The notes under the pieces are model-generated. The model worked only from the letters and a program-made list of their open reading frames with translations. It did no database searches and was not told where the DNA came from. Source: Rhodococcus qingshengii (lineage in GTDB: Bacteria > Actinomycetota > Actinomycetes > Mycobacteriales > Mycobacteriaceae). From it: a stretch of 64,000 nucleotides of DNA. The number at the start of each line of letters is the position of its first letter. Position 1 is the stretch's first letter. A program made the translations under genes and the position numbers. The stretch is from NCBI RefSeq assembly GCF_021025955.1, contig NZ_JAJNCL010000001.1, positions 682,001 to 746,000 of the forward strand, given 5' to 3'. Shown here one piece after another: positions 1-8,531 of the stretch.

Positions 1-198
1 GGTTGTGTCCTCGGGGCGCACGCCGTCGTCAAGGGAGACATCCCGGACTACAGCATCGCCGTCGGCTCGCCCGCGAAGGCGGTCAAGAACCGCAAGTCCG
101 ATTGGGAAGCCGGCGCTGCCGATCGCGCGAAGTACGTCGCGGCGCTCGAGGACATCGCGCGCAAGAAGGCTGCTGCCGACGCATCGTCGACGTCGTAG
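1..198 (+). CDS. Acyltransferase, hexapeptide-repeat family (3' end only)
   Basis: This is the last 65 residues of a gene that begins before the window, read in frame 1 to a TAG stop. The fragment holds the end of a left-handed beta-helix acyltransferase. It has a GCVLGAHAVVKGDIPDYSIA stretch followed by VGSPAKAV, the usual closing turn of maltose/serine acetyltransferase-like enzymes, then a Lys/Ala-rich tail. Position next to the glucosyltransferase/GH57/methyltransferase operon matches Rv3034c of M. tuberculosis, a predicted transferase in the methylglucose lipopolysaccharide region. A role in acylating that polysaccharide is inference from family and position. The substrate cannot be told from this fragment. 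Confidence 0.75.
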   Translation, partial: GCVLGAHAVVKGDIPDYSIAVGSPAKAVKNRKSDWEAGAADRAKYVAALEDIARKKAAADASSTS

Positions 199-224
199 CT
201 CACTTTTCGGCAGAACCAGCGATT

Positions 225-270
225 ACTTTCGGCGCCGCCACCGGTCTGTATCGGTATCGGCGCCGAAAGT
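225..270. terminator. Hairpin between acyltransferase and mycothiol-type gene
   Basis: Two 12-nt arms, ACTTTCGGCGCC at 225-236 and GGCGCCGAAAGT at 259-270, are perfect reverse complements with a 22-nt loop. No clear T-run follows. It sits after the stop at 198 and ends 25 nt before the next ATG, so it could be a weak terminator, a leader hairpin or an operator pair. Confidence 0.4.
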
Positions 271-295
271 CTGCGCCGGTGAAAGGAGTGCCGAC

Positions 296-931
296 ATGAG
301 CGAACAGACACCCGAATGGGTCGTGGCGCAGCGCCGCGAACTGGTGGGATTTCTCGAAGGCCTGAGTGCAGAGCAGTGGAATGCGCCGACCCTCTGCGAC
401 GGGTGGCGCGTCCGCGAAGTGATCGCGCACATCACTATGCCGTACCGATACTCGGCGCCGCGATTCGTCCTGGAAATGGTCAAGTCACGCGGAAATTTCA
501 ACAAGATGTCGAATCGGCGAGCGCTCGCCGACGCGTCGGAAGTTGGTGAACAACAACTGCTTGCCTCACTTCGTGACAATGTTGCACACCCGTGGAAGCC
601 GCCGGGCGGCGGCTTCGAGGGTGCGCTCTCGCACGACGTGATCCACGGTCAGGACATTCGCGTGGCACTCGGCGACGATTACGTGGTGCCGGAAGATCGG
701 CTCAGCCGCGTCCTCGGCGGCCTCTCGCCCAAAACAGTGAAGTATTTCGGGACGGATCTCGACGGCGCGCGGTTGCACGCCGACGACCGAGACTGGGAAT
801 ACGGTGCAGGCGCCGAGGTCCACGGAGCGGCGCAGGATCTGCTGCTGGTGCTGTGCGGCCGGATGTTGCCGCCAGGCCATCTGCTCGGGGATGCGGGTTC
901 TCGCTTCACCGCGCCACTCCCGACCTCCTGA
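296..931 (+). CDS. Maleylpyruvate isomerase / mycothiol-dependent DinB-like family protein
   Basis: This 211-residue protein has the layout of the TIGR03083 group (actinobacterial, mycothiol-dependent maleylpyruvate isomerase N-terminal fold). The N-terminal four-helix region includes TLCDGWRVREVIAHI, and a later HDVIHGQDIRVAL motif supplies histidines typical of the metal site. These proteins use or bind mycothiol, but most have no known substrate and none is suggested here. The ATG at 296 follows a good ribosome site (GAAAGGAGTG, 281-290), so longer upstream readings were discarded. The gene stands alone, convergent with the minus-strand glucosyltransferase whose stop lies 8 nt away. Confidence 0.7.
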   Translation: MSEQTPEWVVAQRRELVGFLEGLSAEQWNAPTLCDGWRVREVIAHITMPYRYSAPRFVLEMVKSRGNFNKMSNRRALADASEVGEQQLLASLRDNVAHPWKPPGGGFEGALSHDVIHGQDIRVALGDDYVVPEDRLSRVLGGLSPKTVKYFGTDLDGARLHADDRDWEYGAGAEVHGAAQDLLLVLCGRMLPPGHLLGDAGSRFTAPLPTS

Positions 932-939
932 GACTGAGG

Positions 940-2184
940 TCAGCGCCCAGGTAGCGGACGCTCGGGTATCTGCGGACGTGCCAGCGGCTGCCGCACCCGA
1001 CGCTTTGCGCCCGCGTAGACGTGCGCAGTCTCCTCGGCGACCTGATGCCAGTCGAAGTCCGACGTCAGGCGTGCCCGGGCGGCCACGGCCCGCTCCTGTG
1101 CCCCGGTGGGATCGTCGAGAACCTCGCGAACTGCCGAGGTGAGTCCAGCGATGTCGCCTGGTTGGAAAGACATGCCTGTCACCCCGTCGACGACGGCCTC
1201 GCCCAGTCCGCCTGCGGTGGACGTGATCAGCGGAGTGCCGGCTGCCGCCGCTTCGAGGGCGATGATCCCGAACGGCTCGTAGCGTGACGGCAGGACGATG
1301 GCATCCGCGCCGTGCAGCCAGCTGAGCAGTTCGGTGTGATCGAGGTTGCCGAGAAAGTCGACGGCCCGCGCGACGCGATGCGTGCGTGCCTGTTGGTAGA
1401 GCCAGGTGAACTGAGTACCTTCGCCTGCGATCGCGAGGGTCGTGCCGGGGTGGCTACGACGGATACGGGGGAGTGCCGCGATGGCGTCCTGCACACCCTT
1501 CTCGTATTCCAGGCGGCCGACGAAGAGGAGTTTCGGTGGTCCGGATCGCGGTCCGCGTTCGCGAAAGTTCCACGTGGTCACGTCGATTCCGTTGCGGATG
1601 ACGGTGATCGGTGGAAGCGTCGGGCCGTAGAGCTCGGTCACTTCTTCCTGCATTGACGCCGAACAGGTTATGAGAGAGTCAGATTCGTTTGCAAGCCACC
1701 ATTCGACGGAGTGGACCTGACGGTTGATTCGGCCGGAGATCCAACCGCTGTGCCGACCGGCTTCGGTGGCATGAAGCGTGGAAACCAGTGGTACGTCGTA
1801 GAATTCGGCCAGGGCGATTGCCGGATGTGCAACCAACCAGTCGTGCGCGTGCACCACATCCGGTTGCCAACCTTCGCCGACGCCCGGCTTGTGCAGCGCC
1901 ATCCCGGCACGGACCATCGCATGGCCCATGGCCAGGGTCCACGCGAGCATGTCCTCACCGAAGACGAAGTGCGCCGGGTCCTCGGCCACTGCGACGACGA
2001 GAACGCCCTCGCAAATGTGCGTGACTGTCGGGTGGGTCGATGAATCGGTGCCGGACGGGCGGCGTGAGAGCACCACGACCTCGTGGCCCGCGGCTGCCAA
2101 TTCGGTGGCGAGATGGTGGACGTGTCGACCGAGCCCGCCGACGACGACCGGTGGGTACTCCCACGAGACGATGAGAATTTTCAC
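940..2184 (-). CDS. GT4-type alpha-glucosyltransferase, Rv3032-like (methylglucose lipopolysaccharide)
   Basis: This 414-residue protein has the two-domain GT-B fold of retaining glycosyltransferase family 4. It opens with KILIVSWEYPPVVVGGLGRH, the nucleotide-sugar glycogen-synthase-like N-terminus, has HAHDW near residue 115, and carries the C-terminal donor motif around SRYEPFGIIALEAAAAGTP. Mycobacterial Rv3032 is an alpha-1,4-glucosyltransferase that elongates methylglucose lipopolysaccharide and contributes to cytosolic glucan. The three-gene order glucosyltransferase, GH57, methyltransferase is the same as Rv3032-Rv3031-Rv3030. It is the last gene of a minus-strand operon and its start overlaps the GH57 stop by 4 nt. 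The role is strong by family and context; whether Rhodococcus makes the same polysaccharide is inferred. Confidence 0.85.
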   Translation of the reverse strand: MKILIVSWEYPPVVVGGLGRHVHHLATELAAAGHEVVVLSRRPSGTDSSTHPTVTHICEGVLVVAVAEDPAHFVFGEDMLAWTLAMGHAMVRAGMALHKPGVGEGWQPDVVHAHDWLVAHPAIALAEFYDVPLVSTLHATEAGRHSGWISGRINRQVHSVEWWLANESDSLITCSASMQEEVTELYGPTLPPITVIRNGIDVTTWNFRERGPRSGPPKLLFVGRLEYEKGVQDAIAALPRIRRSHPGTTLAIAGEGTQFTWLYQQARTHRVARAVDFLGNLDHTELLSWLHGADAIVLPSRYEPFGIIALEAAAAGTPLITSTAGGLGEAVVDGVTGMSFQPGDIAGLTSAVREVLDDPTGAQERAVAARARLTSDFDWHQVAEETAHVYAGAKRRVRQPLARPQIPERPLPGR

Positions 2185-3740
2185 GACGGACTCAGTTCTG
2201 TGTCAGGCAGACGGCGAGCATCCAGTCCCGGAAACAATCCGTCGGCGCGATTCCAGCCTTCGGCGAGTCTCACGGCGACGGCATCGCGGCCGGATACCAG
2301 CGCTTCGGAGATTTCCCTGGTCGCATGGGCGTGCTTGTGCGCGCGTTCGCGGGCGTACCCCGCGGCCGAATCCTTGCTCACCATGAATGCCCAATCGCTC
2401 GAAACTGTCATCAGTGTCTCGCGAAGTACCTGATCGTTGACGCGGTTTCGCAGTTCCGGTCGTCCGGGTGCGTTGTCGCGTCCGCGAGACTTGTCCACGG
2501 TGCTGAGCGCGGTCTCTACTACCTCGGAGTTCAGCTGCACCAGGTCGGATACCTGATCGCCGGCCCACACGCGCCAGTCCTTACCCGATCCCCAGGACGA
2601 GTCCTCGAGCTGAACGGGTTCGCCGACGTATCCCGATGCCTTCGCGTCGGCGAGGGTGCCGACGCGGATTCCGGCTTCGGGGAGCGCGCGCAGGAGCTTC
2701 TCGACCCACTGCGGACCTTCGTGCCACCAGTGCCCGAACAGTTCGGTGTCGAAAGCGACCACCACGAGGGCGTCGCGGCCGATGCGGGCGGATTCACTGC
2801 GCAGACGCACCCGAACGGTTTCGACGAAGTCGGCGACATGCTTGTCGACCGCGGCCGCGGCGAGATCGGGGTCGTACGGCAACTTGTCGGCGGAATCGAC
2901 GGTCCGTCCGGTGACCCGCGACGGCTTGAGGCCCGTCTCGTGGTCGTAGGTGTGGAAGTCGCGGTAGGCAGCGTGACCCGGGTATCCGGACTTGGGGGAC
3001 CAGACACGGTAGCTGACCTGCAGATCGCGGCCGAAAGCGACGACGTCGGATTCTCGAACCGGTCGGCCGAGGGACGTGTCGCCGCGCAATGCGGGGCCGT
3101 CGACCATGAAGTGGGTGACGCCCGCTTCGGCGTAGCCGCGCTCCATGCCCGGGGTGTACCCGCACTCGGGTCCCCAGATCCCGGTAGGGGTGTGGTTCCA
3201 CCGGGCATGCGCGTCGGCGAGACCCTCGCGGAGGGAGAAGGCCCGCAAGCGGGGATCGAGCAGTGGTTGGAACGGATGGGCCAGCGGCCCGCCGAGAAGC
3301 TCGAATGCCTCACGATCGATGAGGTCGCGAAATACCGGCGAGGCACCGTGCTGCCAGTGAGTCTCGAAATCTTCGAGAGCAGCTGCTGACGCCCGGTGTT
3401 CGCGCGCTCCGAGTTCGCGGTGTGCTGCGTCCGGCATGCCGGCGGCCTCGTGGGCACGGATCTGCCAGTTGCCGAGCCAGTGATGCATTCCGGCGAGGCA
3501 GTGGGGATCGTCCAACTGGGCTGCGAGTACCGGCGTGATTCCCAGCGTCAGCAAGTGCGATCGGCCCTCGTCGGCCAAGCGTCGCAGCGCGGCGGCGAGC
3601 GGAATGTACGACGCAGCCCAGGACTGGTAGATCCACTCCTCGCCGACGGGCCATCTGCCGTGGTTGGCGAGCCACGGCAGATGGGAGTGCAGAACCAGGG
3701 CGAACATCCCCGGTTCGGTGACGGGTGTTGCGTTACTCAC
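2181..3740 (-). CDS. GH57 family glycoside hydrolase / putative 1,4-alpha-glucan branching enzyme, Rv3031-like
   Basis: This 519-residue GH57 protein begins with FALVLHSHLPWLANHGRWPVG, the conserved His-containing first block. It later has WGPECGYTPGME, whose Glu fits the GH57 nucleophile block, and VVVAFDTELFGHWWHEGPQW, whose Asp fits the acid/base block. A C-terminal helical domain follows. Mycobacterial Rv3031 is placed in methylglucose lipopolysaccharide synthesis as a branching-type GH57 enzyme. The gene overlaps its neighbours by 4 nt on both sides, which suggests translational coupling in one transcript with the methyltransferase upstream and the glucosyltransferase downstream. The exact glucan activity is inferred from the family. 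Confidence 0.83.
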   Translation of the reverse strand: MSNATPVTEPGMFALVLHSHLPWLANHGRWPVGEEWIYQSWAASYIPLAAALRRLADEGRSHLLTLGITPVLAAQLDDPHCLAGMHHWLGNWQIRAHEAAGMPDAAHRELGAREHRASAAALEDFETHWQHGASPVFRDLIDREAFELLGGPLAHPFQPLLDPRLRAFSLREGLADAHARWNHTPTGIWGPECGYTPGMERGYAEAGVTHFMVDGPALRGDTSLGRPVRESDVVAFGRDLQVSYRVWSPKSGYPGHAAYRDFHTYDHETGLKPSRVTGRTVDSADKLPYDPDLAAAAVDKHVADFVETVRVRLRSESARIGRDALVVVAFDTELFGHWWHEGPQWVEKLLRALPEAGIRVGTLADAKASGYVGEPVQLEDSSWGSGKDWRVWAGDQVSDLVQLNSEVVETALSTVDKSRGRDNAPGRPELRNRVNDQVLRETLMTVSSDWAFMVSKDSAAGYARERAHKHAHATREISEALVSGRDAVAVRLAEGWNRADGLFPGLDARRLPDTELSPS

Positions 3741-4531
3741 TCGCCGTTTTCCTTCATGGCAGCGTCCTTGACTGCGATAGCGACGAGATCGAGGCTGTCG
3801 TCGATGTCAGGTTCGCTGATGCAGAAATCGTCGACGGTAATCCCCTCGACGTCGCGGGTGAGATCTTCCGGCCAGGGCTCACCGGCCAGCGCGCGGTCGA
3901 TCTGCGCATTGATGAACGATCCGCCGTGCTTGGCGTCGAGTTCCTTCAGGCGCGAACCGTGGTGCACACCGGTCATCAACTGAACGCGGAATCCGGCGTC
4001 TTCGAGCAATTCGGTCATTTCGGCGGCGTTGAGCTCACGAGTGTGGAAAGGGTTGAGTGGCGTGTCGCGGCCGGGGGAGAAGGTGATCCGGTTGGGGGTG
4101 CTGATCAGAAGTTCACCGCCGGGTGCGAGAACTCGGAAGCACTCGCGCAGGAACTGACCCTGATCCCACAGATGCTCGATCACCTGGAAATTGACGACGA
4201 CGTCAACGGAGTTGTCGGCCAGTGGAAGCTCGGCGAGGTTGCCGTGAAGCATCTCGACGCGGGGGTAGCGGGCACGGACGTGTTCGACCGCGGAGATGTC
4301 GTAGTCGAGGCCGGTCACCTTCGTTGCGACGTCGGCAATCATGTTGGCGCCGTAGCCTTCTCCGGATCCGGCTTCGAGGACTCGGCGGTCCGTGCAGCGC
4401 TCCAGAAGTGTGCGGTACACCACTTCGTGGCGTCGGAACCAGTAGTTCTCCTCGGGGATTCCTGGCACCGTTCGTTCGCCCGTCAGGGGCAGGGGTGCGT
4501 CCTCGTGGTTGCTGACACTCGTTTCACTCAC
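3737..4531 (-). CDS. SAM-dependent methyltransferase, Rv3030-like (methylglucose lipopolysaccharide)
   Basis: This is a class I methyltransferase of 264 residues. The SAM site is VLEAGSGEGYGANMIADVA, followed by LAELPLADNSVDVVVNFQVI and the block ISTPNRITFSPGRDTPLNPF, all as in Rv3030. It is the first gene of the glucosyltransferase operon and is likely to methylate glucose units of the polysaccharide. An open frame continues upstream to a TTG at 4594. I chose GTG 4531 because TAATCT lies exactly 7 nt upstream on the minus strand (AGATTA at 4539-4544 on the plus strand), the arrangement seen at other leaderless genes in this window. GTG 4585 is a second option with a weak ribosome site. Confidence 0.8.
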   Translation of the reverse strand: MSETSVSNHEDAPLPLTGERTVPGIPEENYWFRRHEVVYRTLLERCTDRRVLEAGSGEGYGANMIADVATKVTGLDYDISAVEHVRARYPRVEMLHGNLAELPLADNSVDVVVNFQVIEHLWDQGQFLRECFRVLAPGGELLISTPNRITFSPGRDTPLNPFHTRELNAAEMTELLEDAGFRVQLMTGVHHGSRLKELDAKHGGSFINAQIDRALAGEPWPEDLTRDVEGITVDDFCISEPDIDDSLDLVAIAVKDAAMKENGE

Positions 4532-4538
4532 CCGTGCG

Positions 4539-4544
4539 AGATTA
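4539..4544 (-). promoter_or_regulatory. -10 hexamer of the methyltransferase-GH57-glucosyltransferase operon (leaderless)
   Basis: On the minus strand TAATCT ends 7 nt before GTG 4531, placing the likely transcript start at the start codon. No clear -35 is visible, which is common in actinobacteria. Confidence 0.5.
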
Positions 4545-4626
4545 GTGCCATCCGAGTAGAACGTGTTCGCCGTGGTCCAGATCACTGCTGTCAATTCCTG
4601 TTCGTGCCGTTATGGTGGACGAGGTT

Positions 4627-4660
4627 CCACGTTAAGTTACCCACCGGTAACTTAACGTGG
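4627..4660. promoter_or_regulatory. 34-bp palindrome, candidate repressor operator upstream of etfBA
   Basis: Arm CCACGTTAAGTTACC (4627-4641), spacer CACC, arm GGTAACTTAACGTGG (4646-4660): 15 matched bases per arm with no mismatch. It ends 2 nt before a TAATCT -10 box at 4663-4668 directed at etfB, so a bound protein would cover the spacer and -35 region. It is also about 85 bp from the divergent methyltransferase promoter. The length and symmetry fit a TetR- or GntR-type dimer or tetramer. No regulator gene is adjacent. Confidence 0.6.
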
Positions 4661-4662
4661 GG

Positions 4663-4668
4663 TAATCT
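4663..4668 (+). promoter_or_regulatory. -10 hexamer of etfB
   Basis: TAATCT directly after the palindrome would start RNA near 4675, giving a leader of roughly 125 nt before the etfB ATG. I see no known riboswitch in that leader. Confidence 0.45.
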
Positions 4669-4802
4669 AACGCACAGCCGACGTGAACCGAGAAATCCGC
4701 CCGTAGGGAGACCTGTCGGACTCTCTTTTCGGACGCTCGGACTGCGCGAGCACCACAGACGATTTATCAGGTGAATTACACACAGGAGGTCGACGAAGAC
4801 CC

Positions 4803-5603
4803 ATGACGAATATCGTTGTTTTGATCAAGCAGGTCCCCGACACATGGTCCGAGCGCAAGCTGACCGACGGCGACTACACGCTTGACCGTGAAGCCGCCGA
4901 CGCAGTCCTCGACGAGATCAACGAGCGCTCCGTCGAAGAAGCACTCCTCATCAAGGAAGCTCAGGGCGGTGAGGTAACGGTGCTGTCTGCAGGTCCCGAC
5001 CGCGCCACCGACGCTATCCGCAAGGCTCTGTCGATGGGCGCCGACAAGGCTGTCCACATCAACGACCCGGCACTGCACGGCTCCGACGCGATCCAGACCG
5101 CATGGACCCTCGCTGCTGCTCTCGGACAGATCACCTTCGAGAACGACGAGCCTGCCGACCTGATCATCGCCGGTAACGAGGCCACCGACGGCCGCGTCGG
5201 CGCTGTCCCGGCCATCATCGCCGAGTACCTGGGTATCCCGCAGCTCACGCAGCTGCGCAAGGTCGTCGTCGCCGACGGCAAGATCACCGGTGAGCGCGAG
5301 ACCGACGAGGGCGTCTTCGGCCTCGAGGCTTCGCTGCCCGCGATCGTCTCGGTCACCGAGAAGATCAACGAGCCGCGCTTCCCGTCCTTCAAGGGCATCA
5401 TGGCCGCGAAGAAGAAGGAAGTTCTCGTCTACACGCTGGCCGATCTCGGAGTCGATCCGGAGACCGTCGGTGTTGCCAACGCCGGCACCACCGTGACGTC
5501 CTCCACCCCGAAGCCCCCCCGTACCGCTGGTGAGCGCATCGCCGACGAGGGAGACGGTGGCACCAAGATTGCCGCTTACCTCGTCAGCAACAAGGTCATC
5601 TGA
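4803..5603 (+). CDS. etfB: Electron transfer flavoprotein beta subunit
   Basis: This 266-residue protein starts MTNIVVLIKQVPDTW, the standard EtfB/FixA opening. The family signature follows, including NERSVEEALLIKE and a middle block with AGNEATDGRVGAVPAIIAEY. With EtfA it forms the AMP/FAD heterodimer that takes electrons from acyl-CoA and other dehydrogenases and passes them to ETF-quinone oxidoreductase. The start is fixed by an AGGAGGT ribosome site at 4785-4791. etfA follows after 48 nt, so the two are one operon, under the promoter with the 34-bp palindrome. The same pair (fixA-fixB, Rv3029c-Rv3028c) sits beside Rv3030-Rv3032 in M. tuberculosis. Confidence 0.95.
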   Translation: MTNIVVLIKQVPDTWSERKLTDGDYTLDREAADAVLDEINERSVEEALLIKEAQGGEVTVLSAGPDRATDAIRKALSMGADKAVHINDPALHGSDAIQTAWTLAAALGQITFENDEPADLIIAGNEATDGRVGAVPAIIAEYLGIPQLTQLRKVVVADGKITGERETDEGVFGLEASLPAIVSVTEKINEPRFPSFKGIMAAKKKEVLVYTLADLGVDPETVGVANAGTTVTSSTPKPPRTAGERIADEGDGGTKIAAYLVSNKVI

Positions 5604-5651
5604 TCGCGCCCTTCTAGACATCCAGCAGAAGAACTCAGGGAGAGTTAAGTC

Positions 5652-6608
5652 ATGGCAGAAGTACTTGTGCTCGTAGAGCACGCAGAGGGTGCGCTGAAGA
5701 AGGTCAGCACCGAACTCATCACCGCTGCACGCGCACTCGGTGAGCCGTCGGCAGTTGTCGCCGGCCCCGCGGGCACCGCAGCAAAGCTCGCCGACGCGCT
5801 GGCAGCAGCCGGCGCCGAGAAGATCTACGTTGCCGAGTCCGACGACATCGACGGCTACCTCGTCACCCCCAAGGTCGACGTTCTCGCGGCTCTGGTCGAG
5901 TCCACCAGCCCGGCAGCAGTCGTCACCGCAGCCGGCACCGAGGGCAAAGAGGTTGCCGGTCGTCTGGCCGCACGTCTGGGCTCCGGACTGCTGACCGACG
6001 TCATCGAGATCAAGGCTGACGGCACCGGCGTCCACTCCATCTTCGGTGGCGCGTTCACCGTCGAGGCCAAGGCCAACGGCGACGTTCCCGTCTACTCGGT
6101 TCGTCCGGGTGCTGTCGAGGCTGCTCCGCAGGCCGGCGCAGGCGAGCAGATCACCGTCGAGGTTCCGGCTCAGGACGAGAGTGCCGTCAAGGTCACCTCG
6201 CGTGAGCCCATCGTCGGCGGCGACCGCCCCGAGCTCACCGAGGCGTCGGTTGTCGTCTCCGGTGGACGTGGCGTCGGCAGCGCGGACAAGTTCTCCGTCG
6301 TCGAAGAGCTGGCCGATTCCCTCGGCGCTGCAGTCGGTGCTTCGCGTGCCGCTGTCGACTCGGGCTACTACCCCGGACAGTTCCAGGTCGGTCAGACCGG
6401 TAAGACGGTCTCCCCGCAGCTGTACATCGCGCTCGGCATTTCCGGTGCCATCCAGCACCGCGCCGGCATGCAGACGTCCAAGACCATCGTCGCGGTCAAC
6501 AAGGACGAAGAGGCACCCATCTTCGAGATCGCCGACTTCGGCATCGTGGGCGACCTGTTCAACGTCGCACCGCAGCTCACCGAAGCTGTGAAGTCCCACA
6601 AGGGCTAA
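5652..6608 (+). CDS. etfA: Electron transfer flavoprotein alpha subunit
   Basis: This 318-residue EtfA/FixB has an N-terminal domain starting [20 protein letters not shown]. Its C-terminal FAD-binding domain contains the signature [20 protein letters not shown] followed by [13 protein letters not shown]. It holds the FAD used for single-electron transfer and pairs with EtfB. GGGAGAGTT 10-15 nt before the ATG acts as ribosome site. The gene ends 13 nt before a long palindromic hairpin (6622-6665) that probably ends the transcript. Length and motifs are normal for the family. Confidence 0.95.
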   Translation: MAEVLVLVEHAEGALKKVSTELITAARALGEPSAVVAGPAGTAAKLADALAAAGAEKIYVAESDDIDGYLVTPKVDVLAALVESTSPAAVVTAAGTEGKEVAGRLAARLGSGLLTDVIEIKADGTGVHSIFGGAFTVEAKANGDVPVYSVRPGAVEAAPQAGAGEQITVEVPAQDESAVKVTSREPIVGGDRPELTEASVVVSGGRGVGSADKFSVVEELADSLGAAVGASRAAVDSGYYPGQFQVGQTGKTVSPQLYIALGISGAIQHRAGMQTSKTIVAVNKDEEAPIFEIADFGIVGDLFNVAPQLTEAVKSHKG

Positions 6609-6621
6609 AACGCACAATCTG

Positions 6622-6665
6622 CTGTGCGCCTTTATCAACCCCCTGCGGTTGATAAAGGCGCACAG
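6622..6665. repeat. Dispersed 44-bp palindrome, copy 1 (terminator-like, after etfA)
   Basis: Arm CTGTGCGCCTTTATCAACC (6622-6640), loop CCCTGC, arm GGTTGATAAAGGCGCACAG (6647-6665): 19 perfect pairs. The same element occurs at 17305-17348 and 38044-38087, each time 8-13 nt after a stop codon. The U-run afterwards is weak (TGCTTTATTC). It is probably an intrinsic terminator or a mobile/repetitive palindrome adopted as one. Confidence 0.75.
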
Positions 6666-6743
6666 TGCTTTATTCACCCGGCCTGCATCGGTATGTCACT
6701 TCGTCGATACCGGGATGCCGTTCGCGCTCGATAAACCTTGCGC

Positions 6744-7580
6744 ATGACAATTACGTCAGTCCTTCGCTCCGCGAGTGACAATCTCGGCCGTGAGGTCGCC
6801 CAGCCGAGATATTCCCTGATCGTCTCCTCCGACCGCGAGCATCGTGTCGCTGCGCAGCGCCTTCGATACCGAGTGTTCGCCTCCGAGCCAGGCTTCTCCC
6901 TCCCGGCAACGGCTGGGGTGTTCGAACTCGACGCCGACGCCTTCGACGAATTCTGTGATCATCTTCTCGTTCGCGACAACATCACCGAGGAGTACGTCGG
7001 CTGCTACCGAATGCTGCCGCCGGATTCCGCTGCGGCCGCCGGCGGGTATTACACCGCAACGGAATTCGACATCTCCGCGCTCGACCCGGTGGCGAACAGG
7101 ATCGTCGAGATGGGGCGCGCGTGTGTCGATCCCGCTCACCGCACCGGATCCGTCCTGAGCCTGATGTGGTCGGGCATCCTGCACTACCTCGAACTGACCG
7201 GATACGAGTGGGTGATGGGTTGCGTCTCCGTGCCCATCCTGCCGCGCCCCGATGCCACTGCCGGCGCAGATGTCCGCGGCGTGCGTGACTTCGTTATGAA
7301 GAAGCACGCCAGCCCGGTTTCGCGACGGGTGATCCCACGAAACCCCGTGGTCCTCGGCGGTCTGACGCTCGACGAGATCGCCGCACCGGAACGCCTCACG
7401 ATGCCGCCGTTGCTCCGTGGCTACCTGCGGATGGGCGCGACGATCTGCGGGGAGCCTGCCTACGATCCCGAGTTCGGTGTGGCCGATTTTGTTGCGCTGC
7501 AAGGCCTTCACTCCGCAAACAAGCGTTATCTCGAACGGCTGCGATCGGCGGCCGCCGCACACGAGTCGGGGATGGGCTGA
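6744..7580 (+). CDS. GNAT-type acyltransferase, OlsB/hemolysin-like (Rv3027c-like)
   Basis: This 278-residue protein belongs to the acetyltransferase_5 / autoinducer-synthase-like fold used by OlsB. It has AAQRLRYRVFASEPGF, EYVGCYRMLPP, an IVEMGRACVDPAHRTGSV block and a C-terminal MGATICGEPAYDPEFGVADF. OlsB-type enzymes transfer a 3-hydroxyacyl chain to ornithine as the first step of ornithine-lipid synthesis. The next gene is a PlsC-like acyltransferase, the expected partner (OlsA) for the second acylation, and the two overlap by 1 nt. Ornithine-lipid synthesis is therefore likely but inferred. I chose ATG 6744 because TAAACC lies 6 nt upstream (leaderless pattern); TTG 6738 is possible. Confidence 0.72.
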   Translation: MTITSVLRSASDNLGREVAQPRYSLIVSSDREHRVAAQRLRYRVFASEPGFSLPATAGVFELDADAFDEFCDHLLVRDNITEEYVGCYRMLPPDSAAAAGGYYTATEFDISALDPVANRIVEMGRACVDPAHRTGSVLSLMWSGILHYLELTGYEWVMGCVSVPILPRPDATAGADVRGVRDFVMKKHASPVSRRVIPRNPVVLGGLTLDEIAAPERLTMPPLLRGYLRMGATICGEPAYDPEFGVADFVALQGLHSANKRYLERLRSAAAAHESGMG

Positions 7581-8479
7581 TGACCGCGGCGGTGCCGTAC
7601 TGGGTACCGACGAGCCCCTGCGGCGACGGGTGTCTACCTGCGGACGCACCCGGTGTGTCGAGTATCACCGTGATTGCCCGCGGGGTCATGGTTGGTGCCG
7701 CCCTGGTGACTGCGCCGGTGCTGTCGGCCGGCTGGCTACTCCCGCGCACTTGGCGCACGGAGATGCAACGCGGATACTCGCGGGCGTTGCTGCGCTGTCT
7801 GGGGATGAAGCTCACGGTCGACGATCAGCGGTTGGGGCGTGCCGAACCGGCGGGAGTGATGGTTGTCGCCGGTCACGTGTCCTGGACGGATGTACTGGTG
7901 GCGAGCGCCGTCGCGCCGGCCAACTTCGTCGCCCGCGCGGACCTGCTCGACTGGGCAGTACTCGGCGGACTCGCACGGCGGATGCGCGTCGTACCCATCG
8001 ATCGAGCACGACTGCGGGACCTCCCCGGAACCGTCGACGTCGTTCGCGAACGCTTGCAGCGCGGTGTCCGCGTGATGGTGTTTCCCGAGGGAACGACCTG
8101 GTGTGGCCGGGCGTACGGCGGTTTTCGCCCGGCGATGTTCCAAGCTGCCATCGACGCCGAATGCCCAGTTCAGCCGATGGCGATCCGATACGAGAACGCC
8201 GACGGTTCCCTGTGCACCGAACCGTGCTTTGTCGGCACCGAAACGATCGGTCAGTCCATCCGTCGGATCCTGCGTCAGAAGAACGTCGAGGTGAAGGTCA
8301 GGCTGGCTCCGCTCGAAGAGGCAGGGGAGTGTCGAGCCGATCTCGCCCAGCGATGCGAGAGAGCCGTACGCGGCGTCGACATCATCGATCTGGCAGCTCA
8401 CGACATCTTCGACCCCGCACCGGAACTCGTGACACAAGCCGTGGGACAAATCGATCCCTCCCGAGCGATGAGCGCTTAG
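7580..8479 (+). CDS. 1-acyl-glycerol-3-phosphate acyltransferase family, PlsC/OlsA-like (Rv3026c-like)
   Basis: This 299-residue protein has the PlsC acyltransferase motifs in order: an N-terminal hydrophobic segment (about residues 30-52), GHVSWTD with the catalytic H-x4-D near residue 98, [10 protein letters not shown], and FPEGTTW near residue 173. It would acylate a lyso-lipid at the membrane. The start codon overlaps the stop of the OlsB-like gene (TGATG), so the two are translated together. That pairing favours lyso-ornithine-lipid acylation over general phosphatidic-acid synthesis, although the latter cannot be excluded from sequence alone. Confidence 0.78.
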   Translation: MTAAVPYWVPTSPCGDGCLPADAPGVSSITVIARGVMVGAALVTAPVLSAGWLLPRTWRTEMQRGYSRALLRCLGMKLTVDDQRLGRAEPAGVMVVAGHVSWTDVLVASAVAPANFVARADLLDWAVLGGLARRMRVVPIDRARLRDLPGTVDVVRERLQRGVRVMVFPEGTTWCGRAYGGFRPAMFQAAIDAECPVQPMAIRYENADGSLCTEPCFVGTETIGQSIRRILRQKNVEVKVRLAPLEEAGECRADLAQRCERAVRGVDIIDLAAHDIFDPAPELVTQAVGQIDPSRAMSA

Positions 8480-8531
8480 CCTGCTGAGCGAGGCCGGGAG
8501 AGCTCTCGTGCTGGGCTATCCTTGTCAAGCC

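Noticed and set aside
6622-6665. Palindromic copies as insertion-sequence ends
   Set aside because: No transposase or target-site duplication lies near any of the three copies and the internal length is only 6 nt.
4776-6677. A 633-codon minus-strand frame opposite etfB-etfA
   Set aside because: EtfB and EtfA are unambiguous. The frame starts within palindrome copy 1, which is why similar peptide starts (ALCAF-type) recur near the other copies.
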